Below, in pieces: positions 1 through 8,085 of a DNA stretch of 64,000 bases. Under the pieces are notes generated by a model. That model was not told the origin of the DNA, ran no database searches, and saw only the letters and a program-made list of their open reading frames with translations. Position numbers and translations under genes: made by a program. The stretch's first letter is position 1. Every line of letters begins with the position of its first letter. Source of the DNA: Pseudomonas brassicacearum (GTDB lineage Bacteria; Pseudomonadota; Gammaproteobacteria; Pseudomonadales; Pseudomonadaceae); assembly GCF_009601685.2 (NCBI RefSeq), contig NZ_CP045701.2:2542001-2606000 (forward strand), written 5' to 3'.

Positions 1-5
1 TTCAT
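1..5 (-). CDS. phlA: phlA, first codons only (DAPG biosynthesis)
   Basis: Reading leftward, an ATG at 5-3 followed by AA is preceded at a good distance by GGAGGAAG, a strong ribosome binding site. Only the start is in the window. PhlF is always divergent from phlA in known phl loci, and PhlA proteins begin Met-Asn, which fits ATG-AA. PhlA, PhlC and PhlB form the acetyltransferase complex that acylates phloroglucinol to DAPG. The identification rests on context and the start signal, not on protein sequence. The leader has several GGA triplets near the ribosome binding site, the kind of site bound by RsmA/RsmE in the Gac/Rsm system (inference). Confidence 0.7.
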
Positions 6-201
6 GTGTACTTCCTCCAGATTCCGTTCTTTCACCCGCTGGCGGAAAGCCGTGACAGGTGCATGAAATATTTAGAAACTATCTATTGGTGCTCGCAAAG
101 TGATACTGGCGGTCCTATGCCCCGTAAATCGGCGGGTTCAAGAGGCAGAACCTGCCGGTCAACCTGTGAACAATAGGTTTATTTCCGTCCAATCATTATG
201 T

Positions 202-231
202 ATGATACGAAACGTGCCGTATCGTTAAGGT
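202..231. promoter_or_regulatory. PhlF operator (phO) upstream of phlA
   Basis: The arms GATACG (204-209) and CGTATC (218-223) form an imperfect palindrome. The 30-base segment matches, as I remember it, the characterised PhlF operator used in synthetic biology, apart from one A-to-G change in the centre. It lies about 200 bases upstream of the phlA start in AT-rich DNA. PhlF bound here represses phlA transcription, and DAPG releases it (established for P. fluorescens). Confidence 0.88.
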
Positions 232-337
232 CGCGTTAAAAATTTATGAATTTCCTTCTCCGATTTCCCTACATGGAGGCAATAAGCGCTCAAGAGACCC
301 GCTGCTAAGCAGAAGCTGAGATCTAATAAACATACAA

Positions 338-358
338 AACGAAACGATCCGTTTCATT
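338..358. promoter_or_regulatory. Second PhlF-like operator in the phlF promoter
   Basis: GAAACG-ATC-CGTTTC (341-355) is a perfect inverted repeat. Aligned without gaps to the phlA operator (206-226), 16 of 21 bases agree, including the shared core ACGAAACGNNCCGT. It overlaps a possible -35 (TTTCAT, 352-357) that is 18 bases from TATACC (376-381), upstream of phlF. That placement suggests autoregulation by PhlF. Binding is inferred. Confidence 0.6.
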
Positions 359-423
359 GCTTTTCGAGAGAATCCTATACCTTGAGTCTCTTTTGTCAAG
401 CGCCATATTGGAGATTTTGATTT

Positions 424-1050
424 ATGGCCCGTAAACCATCTCGGAGCTCCATTGGCTCATTGAGGAGCCCTCACACGCACAAAGCGATCATTATTTCTGC
501 CATAGAAACACTCAAGGAGTGCGGTTATTCGGGGTTGAGCATCGAGGCTGTGGCCCGCCGTGCTGGCGCCAGTAAACCGACAATCTACCGATGGTGGGGT
601 AACAAGGCAGCCTTGATCGCCGAGGTCTACGAGAGTGAAAGCGAGCAGATTCGAAAAGAGCCTGATAAAGGCTCCTTCAAGGAGAACCTCAATTTCTTGC
701 TGCTCAATCTCTGGAAGGTCTGGCGAGAAACGATTTGCGGGGAGGCTTTTCGGTGTGTCATTGCTGAGGCCCAACTCGATCCCAGCACGCTGCCCAAACT
801 GAAAGACGAATTCATGGAACGACGTAGGGAGTTGCCTCGCAAGCTGGTGGAAAATGCCATTCAGCAAGGCGAGTTGCCCAAGGATACGTCGCGTGAATTG
901 CTCCTGGACATGATCTTCGGGTTTTGCTGGTACCGGCTGTTGACCGAGCAGTTGGAGGTGGAAGCGGATATCAATGAATTCACGACACTTCTGATGAACG
1001 GGGTACTGCGCACGAATTCGGCAGCGGTTCAGGGCGCCGCCGAAGCCTGA
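424..1050 (+). CDS. phlF: PhlF, TetR-family DAPG-responsive repressor
   Basis: TetR-family protein of 208 residues. The helix-turn-helix lies at about residues 38-60 (IEAVARRAGASKPTIYRWW), and the ligand domain contains the stretch ETICGEAFRCVIAEAQLDP, which is characteristic of PhlF. The whole protein matches PhlF of P. fluorescens-group strains as I know it. PhlF represses phlACBDE and is released by DAPG, so the antibiotic induces its own synthesis. It is divergent from phlA and convergent with phlG, with a 19-base gap. GGAG sits about 10 bases before ATG. The gene is much poorer in GC than the catabolic genes to the right. Confidence 0.95.
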   Translation: MARKPSRSSIGSLRSPHTHKAIIISAIETLKECGYSGLSIEAVARRAGASKPTIYRWWGNKAALIAEVYESESEQIRKEPDKGSFKENLNFLLLNLWKVWRETICGEAFRCVIAEAQLDPSTLPKLKDEFMERRRELPRKLVENAIQQGELPKDTSRELLLDMIFGFCWYRLLTEQLEVEADINEFTTLLMNGVLRTNSAAVQGAAEA

Positions 1051-1069
1051 TTATCGGGTGGGGTTGTCC

Positions 1070-1951
1070 TTACTTTGCGCCACTGAATTGTGCATGAAGG
1101 CTCGGCAGGATGCTGGCCAGGTGGTTGAACTCACACAAGTCATGCACTGCAAATTCATAAGCCAGGGTTTCCAGCTCCACTTCCCCCAGACCGTTTTCTT
1201 CCAGTAGCTGAGCGGCTCGCTCGGCGCCTGGAAAACGCTGCATCGCAGGGTGGCTGCCGACCCAGTAACGGCTCGTCAGGTACAAACCCTCCGGGCATTC
1301 CTTGAACAAGTGCGCCATCAATGACACTGGCACTTGCGGTTCGTGGGCCAGGCTCATCAAGGCGCTGACGCTGCCGTCTATGTTGGATTCGCGGTACAGG
1401 TCCGGACAGAAGCCCAGCTCGCAGGGGTCCCTGAAATCGATGTGCAGGTGCATAAGGCGGTCACCGACGTACTCAGAGGCGCAAAAGGTATTGCCATATA
1501 AACGCTCCTCGAAGCTCAGGGTATTGTCGAGAAGGCGTTCGTGATGAACGCAGGGATTTTCCACATGGGCATAAGGAAACCACAGGGTGTAGCGTTCAGC
1601 CTCCAGTGGGTGCCACATGAACCACCACTTGAGCATCTCGGCTGTGCAGTTGGGGAAAAACTTGCGACTTTGCACGTAGGCCATCGGCCCTGGCAGCAGG
1701 GCGTAACCGGCCTCTTCGCTAATGAAATCGGCGGCGAGCATGCGGTTAAGGTCTTCAACGCTGGGCGTCAAGGTGTCAGCCAGGGGCATGGGGCCTTGCT
1801 GTATTTTTTCGACGGCACTGAGCGGCACGCTGATCTTGGAGCGGAAAAAGTCGGCGTAGGGTTTGCCTTGGATGGCCCGCTGATTGGCCAGGAACTGCTT
1901 CTGCATTGGCAATGAGAAGTAGGTGAAAGGTGTCATTACGCGCGCTTCCAT
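1070..1951 (-). CDS. phlG: PhlG, 2,4-diacetylphloroglucinol hydrolase
   Basis: This zinc enzyme cleaves a C-C bond of DAPG to give monoacetylphloroglucinol and acetate, lowering the antibiotic level. The 293 residues match the size of known PhlG. The residues reported as zinc ligands or catalytic in PhlG fall at exactly the expected numbers: His129, Glu160, His214, His270 and Glu274. This also supports the start used here, which has AAGGAAAT upstream. It lies between phlF and phlH and is transcribed divergently from phlH, the usual arrangement. A TTGACT/TATTTT promoter lies upstream at 2069-2041. Confidence 0.95.
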   Translation of the reverse strand: MEARVMTPFTYFSLPMQKQFLANQRAIQGKPYADFFRSKISVPLSAVEKIQQGPMPLADTLTPSVEDLNRMLAADFISEEAGYALLPGPMAYVQSRKFFPNCTAEMLKWWFMWHPLEAERYTLWFPYAHVENPCVHHERLLDNTLSFEERLYGNTFCASEYVGDRLMHLHIDFRDPCELGFCPDLYRESNIDGSVSALMSLAHEPQVPVSLMAHLFKECPEGLYLTSRYWVGSHPAMQRFPGAERAAQLLEENGLGEVELETLAYEFAVHDLCEFNHLASILPSLHAQFSGAK

Positions 1952-2040
1952 GACGGTATTTCCTTGGTAGTGCGTGAAAAGCCCGCAGCATCGGCTGCAA
2001 AGTCCTCACGTGGTGTTGTAAAGGGGACAATGACGGGACC

Positions 2041-2075
2041 AAAATAGGTAGGCTTAAATAAAAAGTCAAATTTGA
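2041..2075 (-). promoter_or_regulatory. phlG promoter with overlapping palindrome (possible PhlH operator)
   Basis: On the minus strand a -35 TTGACT (2069-2064) and a -10 TATTTT (2046-2041) are separated by 17 bases. A perfect palindrome TCAAATTTGA (2066-2075) overlaps the -35. PhlH is known to repress phlG, so this is a reasonable operator, but the assignment is inferred. A second palindrome, ATGAGCTCAT, spans the phlH start codon (2093-2102). Confidence 0.5.
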
Positions 2076-2100
2076 ATTAGAACTATAAAGAGATGAGCTC

Positions 2101-2778
2101 ATGGACAATGCCATTGGCAAGCCTTCCCTGCCTCGCGCTTCGCGGCTCGATGGGCAGGCAACGCGGTTGCAGATTCTGGAAAAAGCGGGTGAGCTGTTTG
2201 CCGAACAGGGCTTGGCCAACACCACCAGCAAGCAGATTTGCGAACGTTCGCAAGCCAACAGTGCGGCGGTGAATTACCACTTCGTAAACAAAGAGGGCCT
2301 GTACCGCGCGGTATTGCTCGAAGCCCACGCTCGGTTGGTGCGGATGGAAACACTGGTTTCGCTTAACGAGCGGCCAGGTACACCGCAAGACAAATTGCGT
2401 GCGCTCATCACCGTGTTGGTCGAACGCCTGCACGACCATCCGGATGGCTGGGCGCTGAAAGTGCTCACGCGCGAAGTGCTTTCGCCTTCTCCCGAGTTTG
2501 AGGTGGTGCTCAAGGAGCAGTCGTTTCCCAAGGCGCACATCCTGCGTGGGTTGCTTGGACAAATCATGAATTTGCCTGCGGATCACCCGACAACGTTGCG
2601 CAGCGCCATCAGCGTTTTCGCCCCCTGTCTTTTTTTGCTGATAGCCCATCAGCCGTTAAAACAGCATGTACTGCAAGGCTTGAATCTCGAGCCGCAGGGT
2701 TTGATAGATCACATGATGAGTTATGCCCTTGGTGGGCTCCAGGCCGTGGCGGCGACTGCGCACGATGCTACGAACTGA
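2101..2778 (+). CDS. phlH: PhlH, TetR-family regulator of phlG
   Basis: TetR-family protein of 225 residues. The N-terminal helix-turn-helix is at about residues 38-62 (TSKQICERSQANSAAVNYHF). The C-terminal half resembles the CecR/DUF1956 type. Sequence and position, divergent from phlG, match PhlH of DAPG producers. PhlH represses phlG and responds to DAPG or its breakdown product, which tunes antibiotic turnover. The ribosome binding site is weak (AAGAGATG). Convergent with the DoxX gene, 24 bases away. Confidence 0.9.
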   Translation: MDNAIGKPSLPRASRLDGQATRLQILEKAGELFAEQGLANTTSKQICERSQANSAAVNYHFVNKEGLYRAVLLEAHARLVRMETLVSLNERPGTPQDKLRALITVLVERLHDHPDGWALKVLTREVLSPSPEFEVVLKEQSFPKAHILRGLLGQIMNLPADHPTTLRSAISVFAPCLFLLIAHQPLKQHVLQGLNLEPQGLIDHMMSYALGGLQAVAATAHDATN

Positions 2779-2802
2779 CGCGCAATCCACTGTTATCAGG
2801 GT

Positions 2803-3273
2803 TTACCGCTGGCGCGTGTCCAATGAGTAGGCACCGCCGCCGCGCGCGACGATGTAGAGGGCAAGAAATCCCATCAGCACAGGAAACTCGATGCCTCGAT
2901 CTATCCAGGGCCAGGTCGGTCCCAGTGCGTAGCTGATTGCGACCATCTCAATGGCAATCAGCAGTGCGACGAGTCGCGTGCCAAGCCCCATCGCCAGCAT
3001 GAGCGCACCGACTGTCTCCAGGAGCATGACCAGGAAGGCAAGCTGCGCAGCCAAAGGCAGCCCCATCACGTTCTGGATGAGGTTGATCGACGCGGTCATT
3101 GGATCAGCCATCGATCCATGGGCGGTGCGCAGAACCTTCGGCAAGCCGTGGGTAAACAGGACCCCGGCGAAGACGATCCGCAGCATGGCGTACAGGTAAG
3201 GTTCCAAGCGGGCGACTCGTGCAGTCATCGTGGCCACCGCGTAGCGCAGTGATGGTAGATCTTGAGTTGTCAT
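2803..3273 (-). CDS. DoxX family membrane protein
   Basis: About 156 residues with four predicted membrane helices and a DoxX-type core (LRIVFAGVLFTHGLPKVL, then VMLLETVGALMLAMGLGTRL). DoxX proteins are small inner-membrane proteins; some act in redox balance or as quinol-oxidase subunits, but most are uncharacterised. I prefer the ATG at 3273 (AGGGA eight bases upstream) over an in-frame start at 3312 that has no ribosome binding site. It probably forms a unit with the tautomerase gene behind it on the same strand. Whether it has any tie to DAPG is unknown. Confidence 0.7.
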   Translation of the reverse strand: MTTQDLPSLRYAVATMTARVARLEPYLYAMLRIVFAGVLFTHGLPKVLRTAHGSMADPMTASINLIQNVMGLPLAAQLAFLVMLLETVGALMLAMGLGTRLVALLIAIEMVAISYALGPTWPWIDRGIEFPVLMGFLALYIVARGGGAYSLDTRQR

Positions 3274-3373
3274 GGGAAATCCCTGGCAGGGTTGCGTGAA
3301 GCGCTGATGCATGACGTCGATAGCGACCCCGACACGGTACGAGGTCGATACACCTCTGAATGCTCCAAAGGCA

Positions 3374-3592
3374 CTATTGTCCTTTGGCGGGCAGCCCCAT
3401 CTTCGCCAGTGTCAACGTTTCATCGGCGCGCCCCCAGCCGCCGTCTGCAACCTCTTCGACCAGGACCATAGTGAACGGACGGACCCCCTCGCCAAAGTAC
3501 TCGACGAACATTTCTGTGGTGCGATGGATGATCTCTTCCTTGCGGGCGTGGTCCAGGATTCCTTCGGGGAATTTGTAGTTGGCAAATGGCAT
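3374..3592 (-). CDS. 4-oxalocrotonate tautomerase-like small protein
   Basis: A 72-residue protein starting Met-Pro-Phe-Ala. In this superfamily Met is removed and Pro1 is the catalytic base, which fixes the start at 3592 even though the frame is open further upstream. GGAG lies nine bases before ATG. The fold and length suit a tautomerase (4-OT members are about 62 residues). The substrate is unknown. Same strand as and just upstream of the DoxX gene, so possibly cotranscribed. Confidence 0.7.
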   Translation of the reverse strand: MPFANYKFPEGILDHARKEEIIHRTTEMFVEYFGEGVRPFTMVLVEEVADGGWGRADETLTLAKMGLPAKGQ

Positions 3593-3731
3593 GGATCTAC
3601 TCCGTGGATGTGAGAAAGATGCGGTAGGGAAAATGACCCCTGGCGCGCATCTTTGCCCTTTAGGCCCATGGAATAAATCCCTCTGGATTGTCATCAGCAT
3701 TCAACACGCGCGAACAATCGGCGGCCTGGAC

Positions 3732-5516
3732 TCAGTGCGAGTGACGCGGCTCACCGCTGCGGGCGATCACGCGCAAATGTAACGTCGCCGGCTCCAGGCA
3801 GCCCCCCGTGGACAGTTGCCCCACCAGTTGCCGGTACAGCTCCTGCCAGGGTGTTTGCGAAGGCGGGATGTTCGGCGTCCATTCGTGTCGGCGCTGGGCC
3901 ATCTCGGCGTCGTCGATCAGCAGGTTCACGGTGCGGGTGTTCAGGTCCACTTTCAGCCGGTCGTTGGTTTTCAGCAACGCCAGGCCGCCGCCCACCGCCG
4001 CTTCCGGGGACATGTTGAGGATCGATGGGCTCGCTGATGTGCCGCTCTGGCGCCCGTCGCCCAGGCAGGGCAGGGAGTCGATGCCTTGTTTGATCAGCGC
4101 GGCCGGAGGGGCCATGTTCACCACTTCGGCGCTGCCGGGGTAGCCCACGGTGCCAACGCCACGGATCACCAGGATGCAGCGCTCGTCGATGTCCAGCGCC
4201 GGGTCGTCGATCCGCGCGTGGTAGTCCTCCGGTCCTTCGAACACGATGGCTCGGGCCTCAAAGCTATTCTCGGCGCCGGGCTCGGACAGGTAGGTCTTGC
4301 GAAACGCTTCGCCCACCACCGACATCTTCATGATCGCGCTGTCGAAGAAGTTGCCGCTGAGCACGATGAAGCCAGCCCGGTGCTTGAGCGGGGTGTCGAA
4401 GGGATGGATCACGTCGGTGTTGCTGGTCAGGCTGTTGCTGACGATTTCGCCGATGGTCTTGCCGCTGACCGTGGCGCAGTCTTCATGCAGGCGCCCGGCT
4501 TTTTGCAGTTCATGCATGACCGAGGGCACGCCTCCGGCCCGATGGAAACCTTCGCCCAGGTACTTGCCCGCCGGCATGCAATTGACCAGCAGCGGCACAT
4601 CCTCGCCAATCCGTTGCCAATCCTCCAGGCTCAGCTCGACGCCCATGTGCCGGGCGATGGCGATCAGGTGCGGCGGGCAGTTGCTTGAGGCGCCCAAGGC
4701 CGAGGCGACGGCGATGGCGTTCTCGAAGGCCTGGCGGGTCATGATTTGTGATGGGCGTATGTCTTGCAGCACCAGCTCGCAGATGCGCTTGCCGGTGGCA
4801 TAAGCCATTTGCCCGCGCTCGCGATAGGGGGCCGGAATGCTCGCGCAACCGGGCAGCGACATGCCCAGGGCTTCGGCCAGGGCGTTCATCGACAAGGCGG
4901 TGCCCATGGTGTTGCAGTGACCCACCGATGGCGATGCCGCGGTGGTCATTTCCATGAAGCCTTCGTAGTCGATCTCGCCGGCGGCCATCAGGTTGCGCGC
5001 ATGCCAGAGCACAGTGCCCGAGCCGATCAGTTCGCCCTTGTGGTGGCCGTCGAGCATCGGCCCGCCGGACAGGACAATGGCCGGCAGATCGGTGGTCGCC
5101 GCAGCCATCAGGCAGGCCGGGGTGGTCTTGTCGCAGCCGGTGGTGAGCACCACGCCGTCCAATGGGTAACCGTGAAGAATCTCCACCAGCCCCAGGTATG
5201 CCAGGTTGCGGTCCAGGGCGGCAGTGGGACGGCGCGACTGTTCGGCGATCGGGTGCACCGGGAATTCCATGGGAATGCCACCGGCATCACGGATGCCGGC
5301 CTTGACCCGCTGTGCCAGTTCCAGGTGATGACGGTTGCAGGGGGTCAGGTCGCTGCCGGTCTGGGCGATGCCGATGATCGGGCGTCCCGATTGCAGCTCT
5401 TCGCGGGTCATCCCGTAGTTCATGTAGCGTTCGACATACAGGGCGGTCATGTCCGCGTGGGCAGGGTCATTGAACCATTGCTCGCTGCGCAGGCGGCGTT
5501 TTGGCGTGTCACTCAT
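3732..5516 (-). CDS. IlvD/Edd family sugar-acid dehydratase (arabonate/xylonate type)
   Basis: A 594-residue iron-sulfur dehydratase. It removes water from an aldonate to give a 2-keto-3-deoxy acid. Visible family features are the cysteine in TGSDLTPCNRH, the GCDKTTPACLMAA motif, ASPSVGHCNTMGTA, and a C-terminal GTVGYPGSAEVVNM segment. Length and motifs suit pentonate dehydratases (AraC/XylD type) better than dihydroxy-acid dehydratase IlvD, which would sit with branched-chain genes. It follows the FAH-fold gene by 49 bases on the same strand, so the pair should act in sequence on the same compound. The exact sugar acid cannot be told from sequence alone. Confidence 0.85.
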   Translation of the reverse strand: MSDTPKRRLRSEQWFNDPAHADMTALYVERYMNYGMTREELQSGRPIIGIAQTGSDLTPCNRHHLELAQRVKAGIRDAGGIPMEFPVHPIAEQSRRPTAALDRNLAYLGLVEILHGYPLDGVVLTTGCDKTTPACLMAAATTDLPAIVLSGGPMLDGHHKGELIGSGTVLWHARNLMAAGEIDYEGFMEMTTAASPSVGHCNTMGTALSMNALAEALGMSLPGCASIPAPYRERGQMAYATGKRICELVLQDIRPSQIMTRQAFENAIAVASALGASSNCPPHLIAIARHMGVELSLEDWQRIGEDVPLLVNCMPAGKYLGEGFHRAGGVPSVMHELQKAGRLHEDCATVSGKTIGEIVSNSLTSNTDVIHPFDTPLKHRAGFIVLSGNFFDSAIMKMSVVGEAFRKTYLSEPGAENSFEARAIVFEGPEDYHARIDDPALDIDERCILVIRGVGTVGYPGSAEVVNMAPPAALIKQGIDSLPCLGDGRQSGTSASPSILNMSPEAAVGGGLALLKTNDRLKVDLNTRTVNLLIDDAEMAQRRHEWTPNIPPSQTPWQELYRQLVGQLSTGGCLEPATLHLRVIARSGEPRHSH

Positions 5517-5565
5517 GATTCATTTCTCTCTTGTAATTGGATGAATCGGTCACGGTCGTGGTGTT

Positions 5566-6747
5566 TTAGCGGTCCAGCAGTCCTCGGGCGGCGAGGTTAC
5601 GCAGCAAGGCGCTGACCCCAAAGGTCCAGGGGGCGGCATCGCAGCTGTGGGTCACCTGGTTATGCAGGCTGCCGAGCAACGGGCTGCTGATGCTGACCAC
5701 GTCACCGCGTTTGTGGGTGAAACCGCTGCCGGCATGGTCACGGTCTTCGGTGGGGGCGAACAGGGTACCGAGAAACAGCACGAAACCATCCGGGTATTGG
5801 TGATTGGCGTTGAGCGTCTGGCCTGCCAGGTCCTGCGGGTCGCGGCTGATCTGGTTCATGGAGCTGGAACCGTGCAGGCGGTAGCCATCTTCGCCATGTA
5901 CCTGGAGGTCGACCACGCAGGCGCGTACATCATCCAGGCTGAAGTGCTCGTCAAACAGGCGAATGAACGGCCCGATGGCGCAGGAGGCGTTATTGTCCTT
6001 GGCCTTGCTCAGCAACAGCGCACTGCGGCCTTCGAAATCTCGCAGGTTGACGTCGTTGCCCAGGCTGGCGCCGAGGATCTGGCCGCGGCTGTTCACGGCC
6101 AGCACCACTTCGGGCTCCGGGTTGTTCCATTGCGAGCCTGGATGAATGCCGATGCGGCTGCCGCTGCCCACGGCGGCCAGGACCGGTGCCTTGGTGAAGA
6201 TTTCTGCATCCGGGCCGATGCCCACTTCCAAGTACTGCGACCACATGCCTTGTTCGATGAGCAAGGCCTTCAGGCGCATGGCTTGCTCGGAACCCGGCAC
6301 GATCGCGCGCAGGTTGTCGCCGATCACGCTGTGCACCGTGGCGCGTACGGCTTCGGCCTTCGCTGCATCGCCGCCGGTTTGTTCCTCGATCACACGTTCG
6401 ATCATGCTGGCGGCGAAGGTCACGCCGGCGGCCTTGATTACTTGCAGGTCCAGTGGCGGCAACAGCGACGGTTTGCTCGGGTCGGCATCAGGGCCGGTGT
6501 TGGCCAGCAGGGTTTGGACACTGGCGATGAAGGTGCCGGGCGTCTGTCGCACGGCGGCCAGCGGCGATTCGGTTTCCAGTAAATCGCTCAATGTCGCAAA
6601 ACGATCCGAGAGATCGAACACACCGTCGCTGCGCAACGCAATGGGCGAAGGCCCGGCGATTCGGCCTGGCACCCAGGCACGACCAATCAGGGTGCCGGCC
6701 ACGCCATCGACGGGCAGGGTGTTCTCGGGAGTAAGCGGTAGCGACAT
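5566..6747 (-). CDS. FAH-family 2-keto-3-deoxy-pentonate dehydratase-like protein
   Basis: A 393-residue protein of the fumarylacetoacetate hydrolase fold in its long form, like XylX-type 2-keto-3-deoxy-acid dehydratases that convert the product of the neighbouring dehydratase to an alpha-ketoglutarate semialdehyde. The C-terminal half holds the FAH core (EPEVVLAVNSRGQILGASLG). The ATG at 6747 is preferred (AGGAAGACTT upstream) over an upstream in-frame ATG. First gene of the leftward operon, divergent from the LysR gene, with a LysR-type box between them. No aldehyde dehydrogenase for the semialdehyde lies directly alongside. Confidence 0.75.
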   Translation of the reverse strand: MSLPLTPENTLPVDGVAGTLIGRAWVPGRIAGPSPIALRSDGVFDLSDRFATLSDLLETESPLAAVRQTPGTFIASVQTLLANTGPDADPSKPSLLPPLDLQVIKAAGVTFAASMIERVIEEQTGGDAAKAEAVRATVHSVIGDNLRAIVPGSEQAMRLKALLIEQGMWSQYLEVGIGPDAEIFTKAPVLAAVGSGSRIGIHPGSQWNNPEPEVVLAVNSRGQILGASLGNDVNLRDFEGRSALLLSKAKDNNASCAIGPFIRLFDEHFSLDDVRACVVDLQVHGEDGYRLHGSSSMNQISRDPQDLAGQTLNANHQYPDGFVLFLGTLFAPTEDRDHAGSGFTHKRGDVVSISSPLLGSLHNQVTHSCDAAPWTFGVSALLRNLAARGLLDR

Positions 6748-6824
6748 GGCAAGTCTTCCTGTTGGTAAAGCCTTCACGCTAGGGTGGCCGCTCGATAAAC
6801 TCCAATGAGATATATTCAGTATTT

Positions 6825-6841
6825 GATAACGTCGGGTTATC
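6825..6841. promoter_or_regulatory. LysR box GATAACG-TCG-GGTTATC
   Basis: A 17-base palindrome with one mismatch, in the divergent region between the FAH-fold gene and the LysR gene. It contains a T-N11-A motif (T6827, A6839), the LysR-type hallmark. The same element, perfect, occurs at 7952-7968 before the MFS gene. The two copies support each other as binding sites of the LysR protein encoded between them. Confidence 0.65.
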
Positions 6842-6860
6842 GCCGGCCTGAGGAATTGCC

Positions 6861-7811
6861 ATGTCAGATCTGTCCTTCTCCAGCTTCTGTGGCTGGCTCA
6901 AATTCCGCCATTTGCTGCTGATCGACACCTTGGGGCGCACCCGCAACATGCACTTGGCGGCGCAGCAGATGAACCTCAGCCAGCCGGCCATCAGCAAGAT
7001 GCTCAAGGAAATCGAAAGCCTGCTCGGCTTTGCCCTGTTCGAACGGCTGCCACGGAGCATGCCGCCCACGGCCTTGGGCGAGCACGTACTGCGGTACGCG
7101 CAGATTGCCTTGAATGATGCGCGCTCGTTCGTCGAACAAATCAGCAGCTTGCGCGAAGGGGGCCACGGCTTTCTCAAGGTCGGTGGGATCTTCGCCGCCA
7201 CTGCAGTGGCCTTGCCTGAGGCGATCCTGCAGATCAAGCAGCGCTGGCCGTTGCTGTCGATTGAAGTGGTGGAGCAGACCAGCAACCACCTGATGGAGAT
7301 GCTTGAAGAGAAGACGCTCGACCTGGCGGTGGCCCGTTTTACCGATCAAAGCCAGCAGCAGCGCTATGATTTCCAACCGTTGGCCCCGGAACCGTTCTGC
7401 ATCGTGGTCAACCATTGCCATCCATTGGCCGGCGCGGGCCCGGTCTCCTTGCAGCAACTGGTGGACTTGCCGTGGATTCTCTATCCGGTCGGCACGCCGA
7501 TTCGCGCACGCATGGAGCTGGCCTTCGCCGAGGCCGGGGTGGGAATGCCGCGCAACACCATCGACACCATTTCCATGCAGACCTTCCTCCAGGTGCTGCA
7601 ACGCGGGCCCATGATCGGCATGCTGCCCAATGCGATGGTCGATCCGCTGCTCGAAAGCGGTCAACTCAAGACCCTCGACACCCCGCTGCGCCTGGTGCCG
7701 CAGGACTACGGCATCCTCACGCGCAAGGATGAGCCCTTGGTGGGTGCGGCGCTGGAGTTCGCCGAGATCCTCAAGGACAACGCCCGCCTGGCCGCCATGC
7801 AGCCTGCTTAA
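6861..7811 (+). CDS. LysR-family regulator of the sugar-acid locus (GbpR-like)
   Basis: LysR regulator of 316 residues with an N-terminal winged helix-turn-helix (about residues 16-75, including AAQQMNLSQPAISKMLKEIE) and a periplasmic-binding-protein-like effector domain. It resembles sugar-responsive regulators of the GbpR group. It sits between the leftward dehydratase operon and the rightward transporter operon, and a matching T-N11-A palindrome lies at both promoters. It therefore probably controls both, with a sugar acid as co-inducer (inference). Confidence 0.85.
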   Translation: MSDLSFSSFCGWLKFRHLLLIDTLGRTRNMHLAAQQMNLSQPAISKMLKEIESLLGFALFERLPRSMPPTALGEHVLRYAQIALNDARSFVEQISSLREGGHGFLKVGGIFAATAVALPEAILQIKQRWPLLSIEVVEQTSNHLMEMLEEKTLDLAVARFTDQSQQQRYDFQPLAPEPFCIVVNHCHPLAGAGPVSLQQLVDLPWILYPVGTPIRARMELAFAEAGVGMPRNTIDTISMQTFLQVLQRGPMIGMLPNAMVDPLLESGQLKTLDTPLRLVPQDYGILTRKDEPLVGAALEFAEILKDNARLAAMQPA

Positions 7812-7822
7812 GGGCAGTATGA

Positions 7823-7915
7823 ATCTGTGGGAGCAAGGCTTGCCCGCGATGCAGGCGCCTCGTTTCCCCTCAGACCGCGTCGTCTTCATCGCGGGCAAGC
7901 CTTGCTCCCACAGAT
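7823..7915. repeat. REPIN: two inverted REP sequences
   Basis: A perfect 28-base inverted repeat (7823-7850 against 7888-7915), beginning ATCTGTGGGAGCAAGG and separated by 37 bases. The sequence is a common Pseudomonas REP type, different from the GTAGGAGCTGCCGAAGG family found elsewhere here. It forms a long hairpin just past the LysR stop and may also end transcription. Confidence 0.85.
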
Positions 7916-7951
7916 GACTCGTCACAGGTTCCATGGGTCTGAAGATCATTC

Positions 7952-7968
7952 GATAACGCATCGTTATC
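7952..7968. promoter_or_regulatory. LysR box GATAACG-CAT-CGTTATC upstream of the MFS operon
   Basis: Perfect 17-base palindrome with T-N11-A (T7954, A7966), 118 bases before the MFS start. It matches the site at 6825-6841 apart from the spacer and one arm base. Likely operator for the locus LysR regulator. Confidence 0.7.
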
Positions 7969-8085
7969 AACTAATCCAAAAATGCCATTGGGAAAGAATC
8001 GATTCCCGACAGTAGAGTCCTCGTTCAATCGCCGGATGATTCGCTCATTCGACGTGACCCAATAAAAACAATCAGGGGTTACCTC

